A stretch of 39,485 bases of DNA from an uncultured Dorea sp. (lineage in GTDB: Bacteria > Bacillota > Clostridia > Lachnospirales > Lachnospiraceae), in contig CAJTVY010000033.1 of the NCBI GenBank assembly GCA_910579925.1, positions 1 through 39,485 of the forward strand, read 5' to 3'. Position numbers and translations under genes: made by a program. This document shows positions 16,640-24,500 of this stretch, in pieces (the stretch's first letter is position 1; each line of letters opens with the position of its first letter). The notes beneath the pieces are model-generated. The model saw only the letters and a list, made by a program, of their open reading frames with translations, did no database searches and was not told the origin of the DNA.

Positions 16640-17911
16640 TTATTTTATCAGATCTTTTGCAATTCCGAAGCAGTCAAAGGTTGCGAAATAATCTGCAGGC
16701 GTTTCCGCTCTCCGGATCAGCTCTGTACCCCCGTCTTCCTTTAATAACAGTTCGGCAGATTTCAGCTTTCCATTATAATTGTATCCCATCGCAAACCCAT
16801 GGGCCCCGGTATCATGGATTACAAGCAGGTCGCCCATGTCAATCTTCGGAAGCATACGGTCAATCGCAAACTTATCGTTGTTCTCACACAGGGAACCGAC
16901 AATGTCATACTTATGGTCACAGGCTTTTTTCTCCTTGCCCATGACAGTGATGTGGTGGTAAGCGCCATACATTGCAGGACGCATAAGGTTGACCGCACAG
17001 GCATCCACGCCTATATATTCTTTATGGGTATGCTTCTGATGAATGGCTTTTGTCACCAGACAGCCGTAAGGCCCCATCATAAAGCGCCCAAGTTCCGTAT
17101 AGATGGCGACGTCTCCCATCCCTTCCGGCTCCAGGACTTCTTCGTACACCCGCCGGACTCCGTCGCCGATCATACGGATGTCGTTTGGCTCCTGGTCTGG
17201 AGTATAGGGAATTCCGATCCCGCCCGACAGATTGATAAATCTGATATGAACTCCTGTTTTTCGTTTCAGTTTTACGGCAGTTTCAAACAATACCTTTGCA
17301 AGCATAGGATAGTATTCGTTAGTTACCGTATTGCTCGCCAGAAACGCATGGAGTCCAAACTCCTTCGCACCCTTTTCCTTCAGAATCTGAAACGCCTCAG
17401 TCAGCTGCTCTTCAGTCATGCCGTACTTGGAATCTCCCGGATTGTCCATAATATCGTTGCTGATCCTAAAGAGGCCGCCGGGATTATAACGGCAGCTGAT
17501 CGTCTCGGGGATATGGCCGGTCACATCTTCCAGAAAATCAATATGAGTAATGTCATCCAGGTTAATGATCGCCCCTAATCTGTCTGCATAGGCAAACTCC
17601 TCTGCAGGCGTATCATTAGAGGAAAACATAATATCCTCTCCCGTTGCCCCCACTGCTTCTGAGAGCATCAGCTCCGTATAGGAGGAACAGTCGCAGCCGC
17701 AGCCATATTCCCTCAGAATATTGATCAGAAAGGGGTTCGGCGTTGCCTTGACGGCAAAATATTCTTTATATCCTTTATTCCATGAAAACGCTTCTTTTAA
17801 AGCCTTGATATTCCTGCGGATTCCTTTTTCATCGTACAGATGAAACGGTGTGGGATATTCTTTCACAATCTCTTCTAACTGGTCTTTTGTCACAAATGTC
17901 TCTTTCTTCAT
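16640..17911 (-). CDS. lysA: Diaminopimelate decarboxylase-type PLP enzyme
   Basis: 423 residues of the alanine-racemase-fold decarboxylase family; LysA makes L-lysine from meso-diaminopimelate. The PLP lysine is K55 in YFAVKATPNP. Further marks are GLHAFLASNTV, INLSGGIGIPY, ELGRFMMGPYG, GVDACAVNLMRPAMYGAYH and CENNDKFA (the C-E-x-x-D active-site motif donated by the neighbouring subunit). The divergent details (GLHAFLAS rather than the usual GLHCHIGS) leave room for a related decarboxylase. It starts 2 bp after the TrmB-type regulator stop and is probably co-transcribed and controlled by it. Confidence 0.82.
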   Translation of the reverse strand: MKKETFVTKDQLEEIVKEYPTPFHLYDEKGIRRNIKALKEAFSWNKGYKEYFAVKATPNPFLINILREYGCGCDCSSYTELMLSEAVGATGEDIMFSSNDTPAEEFAYADRLGAIINLDDITHIDFLEDVTGHIPETISCRYNPGGLFRISNDIMDNPGDSKYGMTEEQLTEAFQILKEKGAKEFGLHAFLASNTVTNEYYPMLAKVLFETAVKLKRKTGVHIRFINLSGGIGIPYTPDQEPNDIRMIGDGVRRVYEEVLEPEGMGDVAIYTELGRFMMGPYGCLVTKAIHQKHTHKEYIGVDACAVNLMRPAMYGAYHHITVMGKEKKACDHKYDIVGSLCENNDKFAIDRMLPKIDMGDLLVIHDTGAHGFAMGYNYNGKLKSAELLLKEDGGTELIRRAETPADYFATFDCFGIAKDLIK

Positions 17912-17913
17912 TG

Positions 17914-18639
17914 TTACTGATTCTCCTCTCGCATGGATAGTAATTTTATCTCATTGTCTAGTGCAGTCTTATATAATTCTACGAAATTCCTCTGTCCCGA
18001 ATACAGGCAGGTGTTCATGCTTCCTTCCCCGTATTCACCGGTCAGGACATAACGGGAATCTGCAATCACACCGATACGCATGCCTCTGTCCTCTCCTATG
18101 TATACCTTCGCCCTTGGAAAAGCTGTCGGCTGGTCTGTAATAATAACCACCATCTTCCTGTCCGTGATCAGATCCTGCAGTTGTCCGATCAAGAGCAGCA
18201 GATAGTTTCTCGTCAGACTGATGAAGACTCTCTCGTCTACATTCATCAGAATATTACGCATCTTATCAAGAATATGCTCCGCACCCTCGATGGTGATATA
18301 CCCGTCCACATACGTCTTCTCAGACGGCAGATGCTCGCCTAACCACTTCTTGGATTCCTCCAGTTTGCGAATACGGTTCCTGCAGAATTCATCCAGCGGA
18401 ACCGGGACATATTTGCGGGTATGCCCTTCTTCTACAAGATAGGCGGCCCCCTTCTCCGTCATATTCGCCAGCGAATTATACGCATTGGATCGGGAAATCC
18501 CGGTCTGCTTGGCCACCTCATATCCTGTCACCTTCCCCTCGGTGAGCAGGCACTGGTAGATATTCGCCTCCTGACGCGTAAGTCCGAACTCCATCAGGCG
18601 TTCTGTAAATGATACTTGCTCCAATTCTTCACTCCTCAT
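17914..18639 (-). CDS. TrmB-family transcriptional regulator
   Basis: 241 residues. The N-terminal winged helix-turn-helix (about 12-80; FGLTRQEANIYQCLL and YEVAKQTGISRSNAYNSL) is typical of TrmB/Sugar-specific regulators, followed by a short coiled linker (RIRKLEESKKWL) and a C-terminal ligand or PLD-like sensor domain. The gene leads the lysA operon with a 2-bp gap, so it likely regulates lysine-related or cell-wall precursor metabolism; the ligand is unknown. The ATG at 18639 is preceded by AAGGG at 7 nt; it also has AGGAG just inside. A promoter and structured leader lie upstream. Confidence 0.85.
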   Translation of the reverse strand: MRSEELEQVSFTERLMEFGLTRQEANIYQCLLTEGKVTGYEVAKQTGISRSNAYNSLANMTEKGAAYLVEEGHTRKYVPVPLDEFCRNRIRKLEESKKWLGEHLPSEKTYVDGYITIEGAEHILDKMRNILMNVDERVFISLTRNYLLLLIGQLQDLITDRKMVVIITDQPTAFPRAKVYIGEDRGMRIGVIADSRYVLTGEYGEGSMNTCLYSGQRNFVELYKTALDNEIKLLSMREENQ

Positions 18640-18650
18640 CCCTTAAGTAT

Positions 18651-18767
18651 CCCGCGCCTCCCAGGCCTGAAACCAGATCCGTGCTTAAGCTTCGGATCTG
18701 CGGCCTTCGAGGGCGTTCTAGTAGTTCTCACAGGGAACACTTTACTGTATCATTTCCAGCATGTCAA
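18651..18767 (-). promoter_or_regulatory. Promoter and structured 5' leader of the trmB-lysA operon
   Basis: On the minus strand TTGACA (18762-18767), 17 bp, TAAAGT (18739-18744) gives a start near 18731 and a leader of about 90 nt. Nested pairings are visible: CGCCTC/GAGGGCG (18655-18660 with 18709-18715), GGCC/GGCC (18664-18667 with 18702-18705), and CAGATCCG/CGGATCTG (18674-18681 with 18693-18700) capped by a loop holding the palindrome GCTTAAGC. No conserved lysine-riboswitch or T-box core is recognisable. It may be an RNA regulator or the TrmB operator region. Confidence 0.6.
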
Positions 18768-18783
18768 CATTTTTTTATAAAAA

Positions 18784-18902
18784 AGCATGTGCTCTGGCAC
18801 ATGCTCGCGCCGAGCGCGGCCGCCTGCGGCATACTTCCTTTTCGCGCGAGTGCGCATCCTCCGGAGGGTTTTTATAATATAGGGAACGAAGTTTCCTATA
18901 TT
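18784..18902 (-). repeat. Compact array of hairpins ending in a terminator
   Basis: Between the pyk terminator and the trmB promoter the minus strand can fold into a series of stems: AATATAGGAAAC/GTTCCCTATATT (18876-18902), CCTCCGGAGG (18858-18867), GCCGC/GCGGC, GCGC/GCGC, and AGCATGTGC/GCACATGCT (18784-18805) followed by six T. GC content is far above its surroundings. It has no coding frame. The form suggests a dispersed intergenic repeat or a small structured RNA; copy number elsewhere cannot be seen. Confidence 0.55.
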
Positions 18903-18904
18903 AC

Positions 18905-18963
18905 AAGAAAAGACGAGGCTGCCCGAAAATGATGCTTCAAATCATTTCCAGACAGCCTCGTCT
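18905..18963 (-). terminator. Terminator of pyk
   Basis: On the minus strand AGACGAGGCTG and CAGCCTCGTCT form an 11-bp stem with an inner AATGAT/ATCATT stem, followed by TTTCTTG. It lies 24 bp after the pyk stop. Confidence 0.88.
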
Positions 18964-18986
18964 GCTTCAGATCCTATGTTCCGTTC

Positions 18987-20423
18987 TTATTCAATCACCG
19001 TAATCCGCATAATATTACTTGCGCCGCCCCGTTCTGCCGTCACATTGGCCGCCGGGATTCCTGCCGTCAGCACCACGATATCCCCCGCTTCTGCCATCTG
19101 CTTCGCGCACACCAGGTCAATGGCCCCATTGCAGACATCCTCCGTAGAACTTAAGGGAATGGATTTCAGCGGAATGATCCCCCAATATAACTGCATCCTG
19201 CGCAGAGCAGCCTCATTTGGTGTCACGCCAATAATATCCATGCGCGGTTTGAACTTGGACACCACTCTTGCCGTTACTCCGGACACGGTGGGAGTGATGA
19301 TACATCTTGCTCTCAGATTATTCGCCGTCGTCACCGCCGCATGACACAATGCACTGGAGGTACTCTTCATATGATGTGCCTCTGTCTTCTTCATCAGCAT
19401 CTCGTAATCTAAATGCTGCTCTGTATCCGCCACGATATGAACCATCATCCGCAGGGCTTCCAGCGGATACTTGCCCTGGGCCGTCTCGCCTGAGAGCATC
19501 ACTGCATCCGTCCCGTCATAGACCGCATTGGCCACATCCGTTACTTCCGCCCGGGTCGGACGGGGATTACGCATCATAGAATCCAGCATCTGTGTGGCTG
19601 TGATAACCGGCTTATAATTCTCATTACATTTCTGAATAATCAGCTTCTGCAGATAAGGAACCTCCTCCGCCGGAATCTCTACGCCCAGATCGCCCCTGGC
19701 AATCATGATCCCGTCAGCACAGCGAATAATCTCATCAATATTCTTGATTCCTTCCGCATTCTCAATCTTCGCAATAATCGGAATGTTCGGCGCCTTACAT
19801 TCCTTTAAGAAAGCACGGATCTCCAGAATACACTCCGCATTGCGCACAAAGGACGCCGCAATAAAGTCAATCTGCTGTTCGGCGCCAAAACGGATGTCTT
19901 CTCTGTCCTTCTCAGTGATGGCCGGAAGCCTTACCGGAACGTTCGGAACATTGATTCCCTTCCGTTCTCCCAGTTCTCCGCCGTTTACAACCGTACACAC
20001 GATCTCCCGGCCATTCTTTGCTTTGACGCGAAGTCCGATCAGTCCGTCGTCGATCAGAATGGTACTTCCCACCTGGACGTCGTCTACAAGACCCTCATAT
20101 GTAATGGATACCTTTCCGGCATCTCCGGCCAGTTCTTCTGCCGTCAGAACAAAGGTATCCCCCTCATTCAGCATGACCTTCTTCCCGTCTTTCAGAATAC
20201 CCGTGCGGATCTCCGGCCCCTTGGTATCTAAAAGTATGGCAATGGGTTTCCCCTCTTCGTCACGGATTCTCTTCAGTCTGTCCATCCGCGCTTTCTGCTC
20301 TTCATGGGTTCCATGGGAAAAGTTGAATCTGGCAATATCCATGCCTTTTTGGACCAGGCCCCTCATCAGTTCGTCATCGTCAGTCCTTGGTCCAAGCGTA
20401 CATATGATCTTTGTCTTCTTCAT
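18987..20423 (-). CDS. pyk: Pyruvate kinase
   Basis: A 478-residue enzyme for the last glycolytic step, phosphoenolpyruvate plus ADP to pyruvate plus ATP. Seen: MDIARFNFSHG (R32), LLDTKGPEIRTG, the catalytic lysine in IAKIENAEG, the signature DGIMIARGDLGVEIP, VITATQMLDSM and VMLSGETAQGKYP. Length fits the standard three-domain form without the C-terminal PEP-utiliser extension seen in Bacilli. It lies 31 bp downstream of the rhomboid-like gene and may share its promoter; a strong terminator follows. Confidence 0.98.
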   Translation of the reverse strand: MKKTKIICTLGPRTDDDELMRGLVQKGMDIARFNFSHGTHEEQKARMDRLKRIRDEEGKPIAILLDTKGPEIRTGILKDGKKVMLNEGDTFVLTAEELAGDAGKVSITYEGLVDDVQVGSTILIDDGLIGLRVKAKNGREIVCTVVNGGELGERKGINVPNVPVRLPAITEKDREDIRFGAEQQIDFIAASFVRNAECILEIRAFLKECKAPNIPIIAKIENAEGIKNIDEIIRCADGIMIARGDLGVEIPAEEVPYLQKLIIQKCNENYKPVITATQMLDSMMRNPRPTRAEVTDVANAVYDGTDAVMLSGETAQGKYPLEALRMMVHIVADTEQHLDYEMLMKKTEAHHMKSTSSALCHAAVTTANNLRARCIITPTVSGVTARVVSKFKPRMDIIGVTPNEAALRRMQLYWGIIPLKSIPLSSTEDVCNGAIDLVCAKQMAEAGDIVVLTAGIPAANVTAERGGASNIMRITVIE

Positions 20424-20454
20424 TGTTTCGTCTTCCTCCTGCTATTTAGTTTCG

Positions 20455-21330
20455 TCACTTGACATGTGTATGTGTGAACAGATGATCCTGGCAGTATTCG
20501 TAATTGCCGTTACATTTAGAACAATACCGAAACTCCAGGTTCGGATCATCCAGTTCAGTCCTTTTACAGATGGCACACATATGCTTTGCGCCGTTGGCAT
20601 AGCTCTGTACCGGGCGCTGCGCCCTTTTTATATTCCGCTGGAATTCTTTCTTTCTCCTTCGCTGCTGCGGCGTATACGGCCTCATATTCCTCGATCCCAG
20701 GAAGAAGATAAGGAAATTCAGTACAGAAACTACCGCCCCTAATGCATTCGCCTTATAGTATACTCCAAAGAGGGCGTTCCCCCCGTATGCCGGAAGAAAT
20801 ACCTGGATGATCGGATAAATGAAATACAACGCATCAATCAGCGCCAGATACTTCACCTTGACCGGAATCACAAAAAACACCAGAAACTGCACATCTGGAT
20901 AGAGCGCCGCAAATGCGAAGAACAGAGACATGTTCAGATACCAGACCGACACAGGCAGCACAAGCCCTGTAACCACATAGACCAGCAATGCAGCGATTAC
21001 ATGGAACAGCATCCCGGAAAAGAAATATAGATTAAACCGGAACGGTCCCCATGCCTGCTCTAGCTGCTGACCAATCATATAGTACAGATATAATGCAAAC
21101 ACAATAAAAATCGCACTGCCGGAAGGAGGCTGGATGATAAACGTCACCACTCTCCAGATCTGCCCCCTCAGAATCGCCCGTGCGTCAAGACACAGAAACT
21201 GATAATAAAAATCCGGGTTCACTATGTTTAATACGAATCCCGCCGCATACAGTATAATAATGTAATACATAAGGTTAGGGACTGCATACCTGCCAAACTT
21301 TCTCTCAAGCTTTGAAATCCAATTCTCCAT
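20455..21330 (-). CDS. Rhomboid-fold membrane protein lacking the catalytic dyad, with cysteine-rich tail
   Basis: 291 residues. Six hydrophobic helices (about 21-215) with the layout of rhomboid proteins: the first long loop carries ARAILRGQIWRVVTF, like the rhomboid L1 region. The serine motif GxSG is not present (the equivalent helix reads YLNMSLFFAFAAL), and the histidine helix reads KANALGAVVSV without His, so it is probably a pseudoprotease. The basic tail ends with CAICKR…CSKCNGNYEYCQDH, a likely zinc-binding knuckle. It lies upstream of pyk. Function unknown; pseudorhomboids elsewhere act in membrane-protein handling. Confidence 0.7.
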   Translation of the reverse strand: MENWISKLERKFGRYAVPNLMYYIIILYAAGFVLNIVNPDFYYQFLCLDARAILRGQIWRVVTFIIQPPSGSAIFIVFALYLYYMIGQQLEQAWGPFRFNLYFFSGMLFHVIAALLVYVVTGLVLPVSVWYLNMSLFFAFAALYPDVQFLVFFVIPVKVKYLALIDALYFIYPIIQVFLPAYGGNALFGVYYKANALGAVVSVLNFLIFFLGSRNMRPYTPQQRRRKKEFQRNIKRAQRPVQSYANGAKHMCAICKRTELDDPNLEFRYCSKCNGNYEYCQDHLFTHTHVK

Positions 21331-21394
21331 TAGCCAGACTCCTTAACTGTTCATGTTTTTAACAAACTCTTAACATGGTTTTTATACTGTAGTA

Positions 21395-21423
21395 ATTCTA
21401 CCGTTTTACGCACTATTTGTCAA
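21395..21423 (-). promoter_or_regulatory. Promoter of the rhomboid-like gene and probably pyk
   Basis: On the minus strand TTGACA (21418-21423) and TAGAAT (21395-21400) are 17 bp apart. The leader to the start at 21330 is about 58 nt. Confidence 0.75.
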
Positions 21424-21474
21424 TTCTGCCATGGAACTTTACAACTTTTTTATATTTCTATAGCATTTTCTTAA

Positions 21475-21503
21475 TTGTTATTTTAAATTTTTTGTCGTAT
21501 AAT
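21475..21503 (+). promoter_or_regulatory. Promoter of the activase-fusion gene
   Basis: TTGTTA (21475-21480) and TATAAT (21498-21503) are 17 bp apart on the plus strand, 42 bp before the start codon at 21546. It is divergent from the rhomboid promoter about 80 bp away. Confidence 0.75.
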
Positions 21504-21545
21504 GTTACAGGCTATATAGATCATAGCCGTAAAGGAGTGTTATTT

Positions 21546-24500
21546 ATGAGTAAAAACGAATTGTACACACTGGGCATTGACATCGGTTCAACCACTGTTA
21601 AAATCGCAATACTCGATAAGAATAATGATGTCGCTTTTTCTGATTATGAAAGACATTATGCTAATATTCAAGAAACCTTGTCCGACCTTCTCGGACGGGC
21701 AATCTATAAATTAGGGGGAATCTACGCCTCTCCGGTCATCACCGGATCTGGCGGCCTGACCCTTGCTGCGCACCTTAACGTCCCTTTCGTCCAGGAGGTA
21801 ATCGCCGTTTCCACTGCCTTACAGGACTATGCGCCTCAGACGGACGTTGCCATCGAACTGGGCGGTGAAGATGCCAAGATCATTTACTTTGAAGGCGGAA
21901 ATGTGGAGCAGCGCATGAACGGCGTCTGCGCCGGCGGAACCGGTTCTTTTATCGACCAGATGGCCTCCCTTTTACAGACGGATGCTTCGGGACTGAATGA
22001 ATATGCAAAGAATTACCAGTCCCTCTATTCTATCGCCGCAAGATGCGGGGTATTTGCAAAATCCGATATCCAGCCCCTGATCAATGACGGCGCCTCGAAG
22101 GAGGATCTGGCTGCCTCCATCTTTCAGGCTGTGGTAAACCAGACCATCAGCGGTCTGGCCTGCGGTAAGCCGATCCGGGGGCATGTGGCGTTCTTAGGCG
22201 GGCCTCTTCATTTTCTCTCTGAATTAAAAGAGGCTTTTGTACGGACTCTGAAGCTTGACGACAGACATATCATCGCTCCCAACCACTCCCATCTGTTTGC
22301 AGCCATCGGTTCTGCCATGAATTCTAAAAAAGACAGACGGGTTTCCTTACAGGAAATGCAGAGCCGCCTGGAGGGCCGGATCAAGATGGAGTTCGAGGTT
22401 GACCGTATGGAACCGCTGTTTACAACCGAGGCGGATTTTCATGCATTTGAGAAACGCCACGCAAAGCACCAGGTTCCGGTAAAGGATCTTGCAAGCTATA
22501 GAGGCAAGGCGTTTCTGGGGATCGATGCCGGTTCCACAACCACGAAGGCCGCTCTGGTGGGCGATGACGGAACCTTGCTTTACTCTTTCTATCACAATAA
22601 CGAAGGCGATCCCCTTGGCACTACGATCACCGCCATTAAGGATATTTACAGTAAACTGCCGGAAGGCGTAGAGATTGTCCACTCCTGTTCCACAGGTTAT
22701 GGGGAAGCGCTGATAAAGTCCGCTCTTCTTCTGGACGAAGGGGAAGTAGAGACTGTATCCCATTATTATGCAGCTTCTTATTTCGAGCCGGATGTGGACT
22801 GCATCCTGGATATCGGCGGACAGGATATGAAATGTATCAAGATCAAGAATCAGACTGTGGATAACGTGCTGCTCAATGAAGCCTGCTCCTCCGGGTGCGG
22901 TTCTTTCATCGAGACATTTGCCAGGTCTCTGAATTATTCTGTAGAAGACTTTGCCCATGAGGCTTTGTTTGCCCAGAATCCGATTGATCTTGGCACGCGT
23001 TGTACGGTATTTATGAACTCTAAGGTAAAACAGGCCCAGAAAGAAGGGGCTGAAGTTGCCGACATCTCTGCCGGACTTGCTTATTCCGTGATTAAGAACG
23101 CACTGTTCAAGGTCATCAAAGTATCAAGCGCTTCCGAACTCGGAAATCACATTGTGGTGCAGGGCGGAACTTTTTACAACAATGCAGTGCTTCGCAGTTT
23201 CGAAAAGATTGCGGACTGCGAGGCCATCCGTCCAGACATCGCCGGAATCATGGGAGCCTTCGGAGCTGCGCTGATCGCCAGGGAACGGTATCTGGACTGC
23301 GAAGGAACCACCATGCTTTCCATCGAGGAGATCGAGGCTCTTAAGTATTCCACCGCCATGGCGAAATGCAAAGGCTGTACCAACAACTGCCGCCTGACAA
23401 TCAATCACTTCAGCGGCGGAAGAAAGTTCATCACTGGAAACCGCTGTGAACGGGGGCTGGGAAAAGAGAAATCCGACAACCGGATGCCAAACCTGTTTGA
23501 ATATAAGCTGCACCGGTATTTTGATTATACTCCCCTTGAAGGGTTCGAAGCCACAAAGGGTGTGATTGGAATTCCCAGGGTGCTGAACATGTACGAAAAC
23601 TATCCATTCTGGTTTACGTTTTTTCACACTCTGGGATTCCAGGTGGTGTTATCCCCTGCCTCGACACGGAAAATCTACGAGCTTGGGATTGAATCGATTC
23701 CCAGTGAGTCCGAGTGTTATCCGGCGAAGCTGGCCCACGGCCATGTACAGTGGCTCATCAACCAGGGAATACACAGGATCTTCTACCCCAGTATTCCTTA
23801 CGAAAGAAATGAGTTCCAGCAGGCCAATAACCATTATAACTGCCCGATCGTCACCTCCTATCCGGAGAACATAAAGAATAACATTGACGCCATTGTAAAC
23901 GGCGAGGTTGACTTCATTCATCCTTTCCTGTCACTGGAAAGCGAGGAAACGGTTTCTTACCGGCTGGTGGAGGAACTGTCAGAGAAGTTCTCGATTCCTG
24001 CGGCTGATATCCGTTTTGCCGTACATGCGGCCTTTACGGAGCTTGAGGCATGTCGGGCGGACATGAAGAAAAAGGGCGAGGAAACCCTTGAATTTCTGAG
24101 TCGGACCGGCAACAGGGGAATCGTACTTGCAGGACGCCCTTATCATATTGACCCGGAAGTAAACCACGGCATACCGGAACTGATCAACTCCTACAATATC
24201 GCAGTGCTGACAGAAGATTCCATCTCCCATCTTAACCCGGCGGAACGCCCGCTGAATGTGATGGATCAGTGGATGTACCACTCCCGGCTCTATGCGGCGG
24301 CAAATTATGTGAAGCTTAAGGATAATCTGGATCTGATTCAGCTAAATTCTTTCGGCTGCGGTCTGGACGCCGTGACCACTGACCAGGTGGCTTCCATATT
24401 AAATGATTCTGATAAGATCTACACTTCTCTGAAGATTGACGAGGTGAATAACTTAGGAGCCGCAAGAATCCGGGTGCGCTCTCTTCTGGCCGCCATCCGC

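Noticed and set aside
16799..17578. 259-codon plus-strand frame
   Set aside because: Antisense shadow of lysA; the opposite frame has clear PLP-enzyme motifs.
18651..18731. Lysine riboswitch or T-box upstream of trmB-lysA
   Set aside because: The leader is too short (~90 nt) and the conserved cores of both classes are not present.
18609..18932. 107-codon plus-strand frame in the pyk-trmB gap
   Set aside because: It spans a promoter, a structured leader and several perfect hairpins; the translation is not protein-like.
19705..20742. 345-codon plus-strand frame
   Set aside because: Serine/proline-rich antisense shadow of pyk and the rhomboid-like gene.
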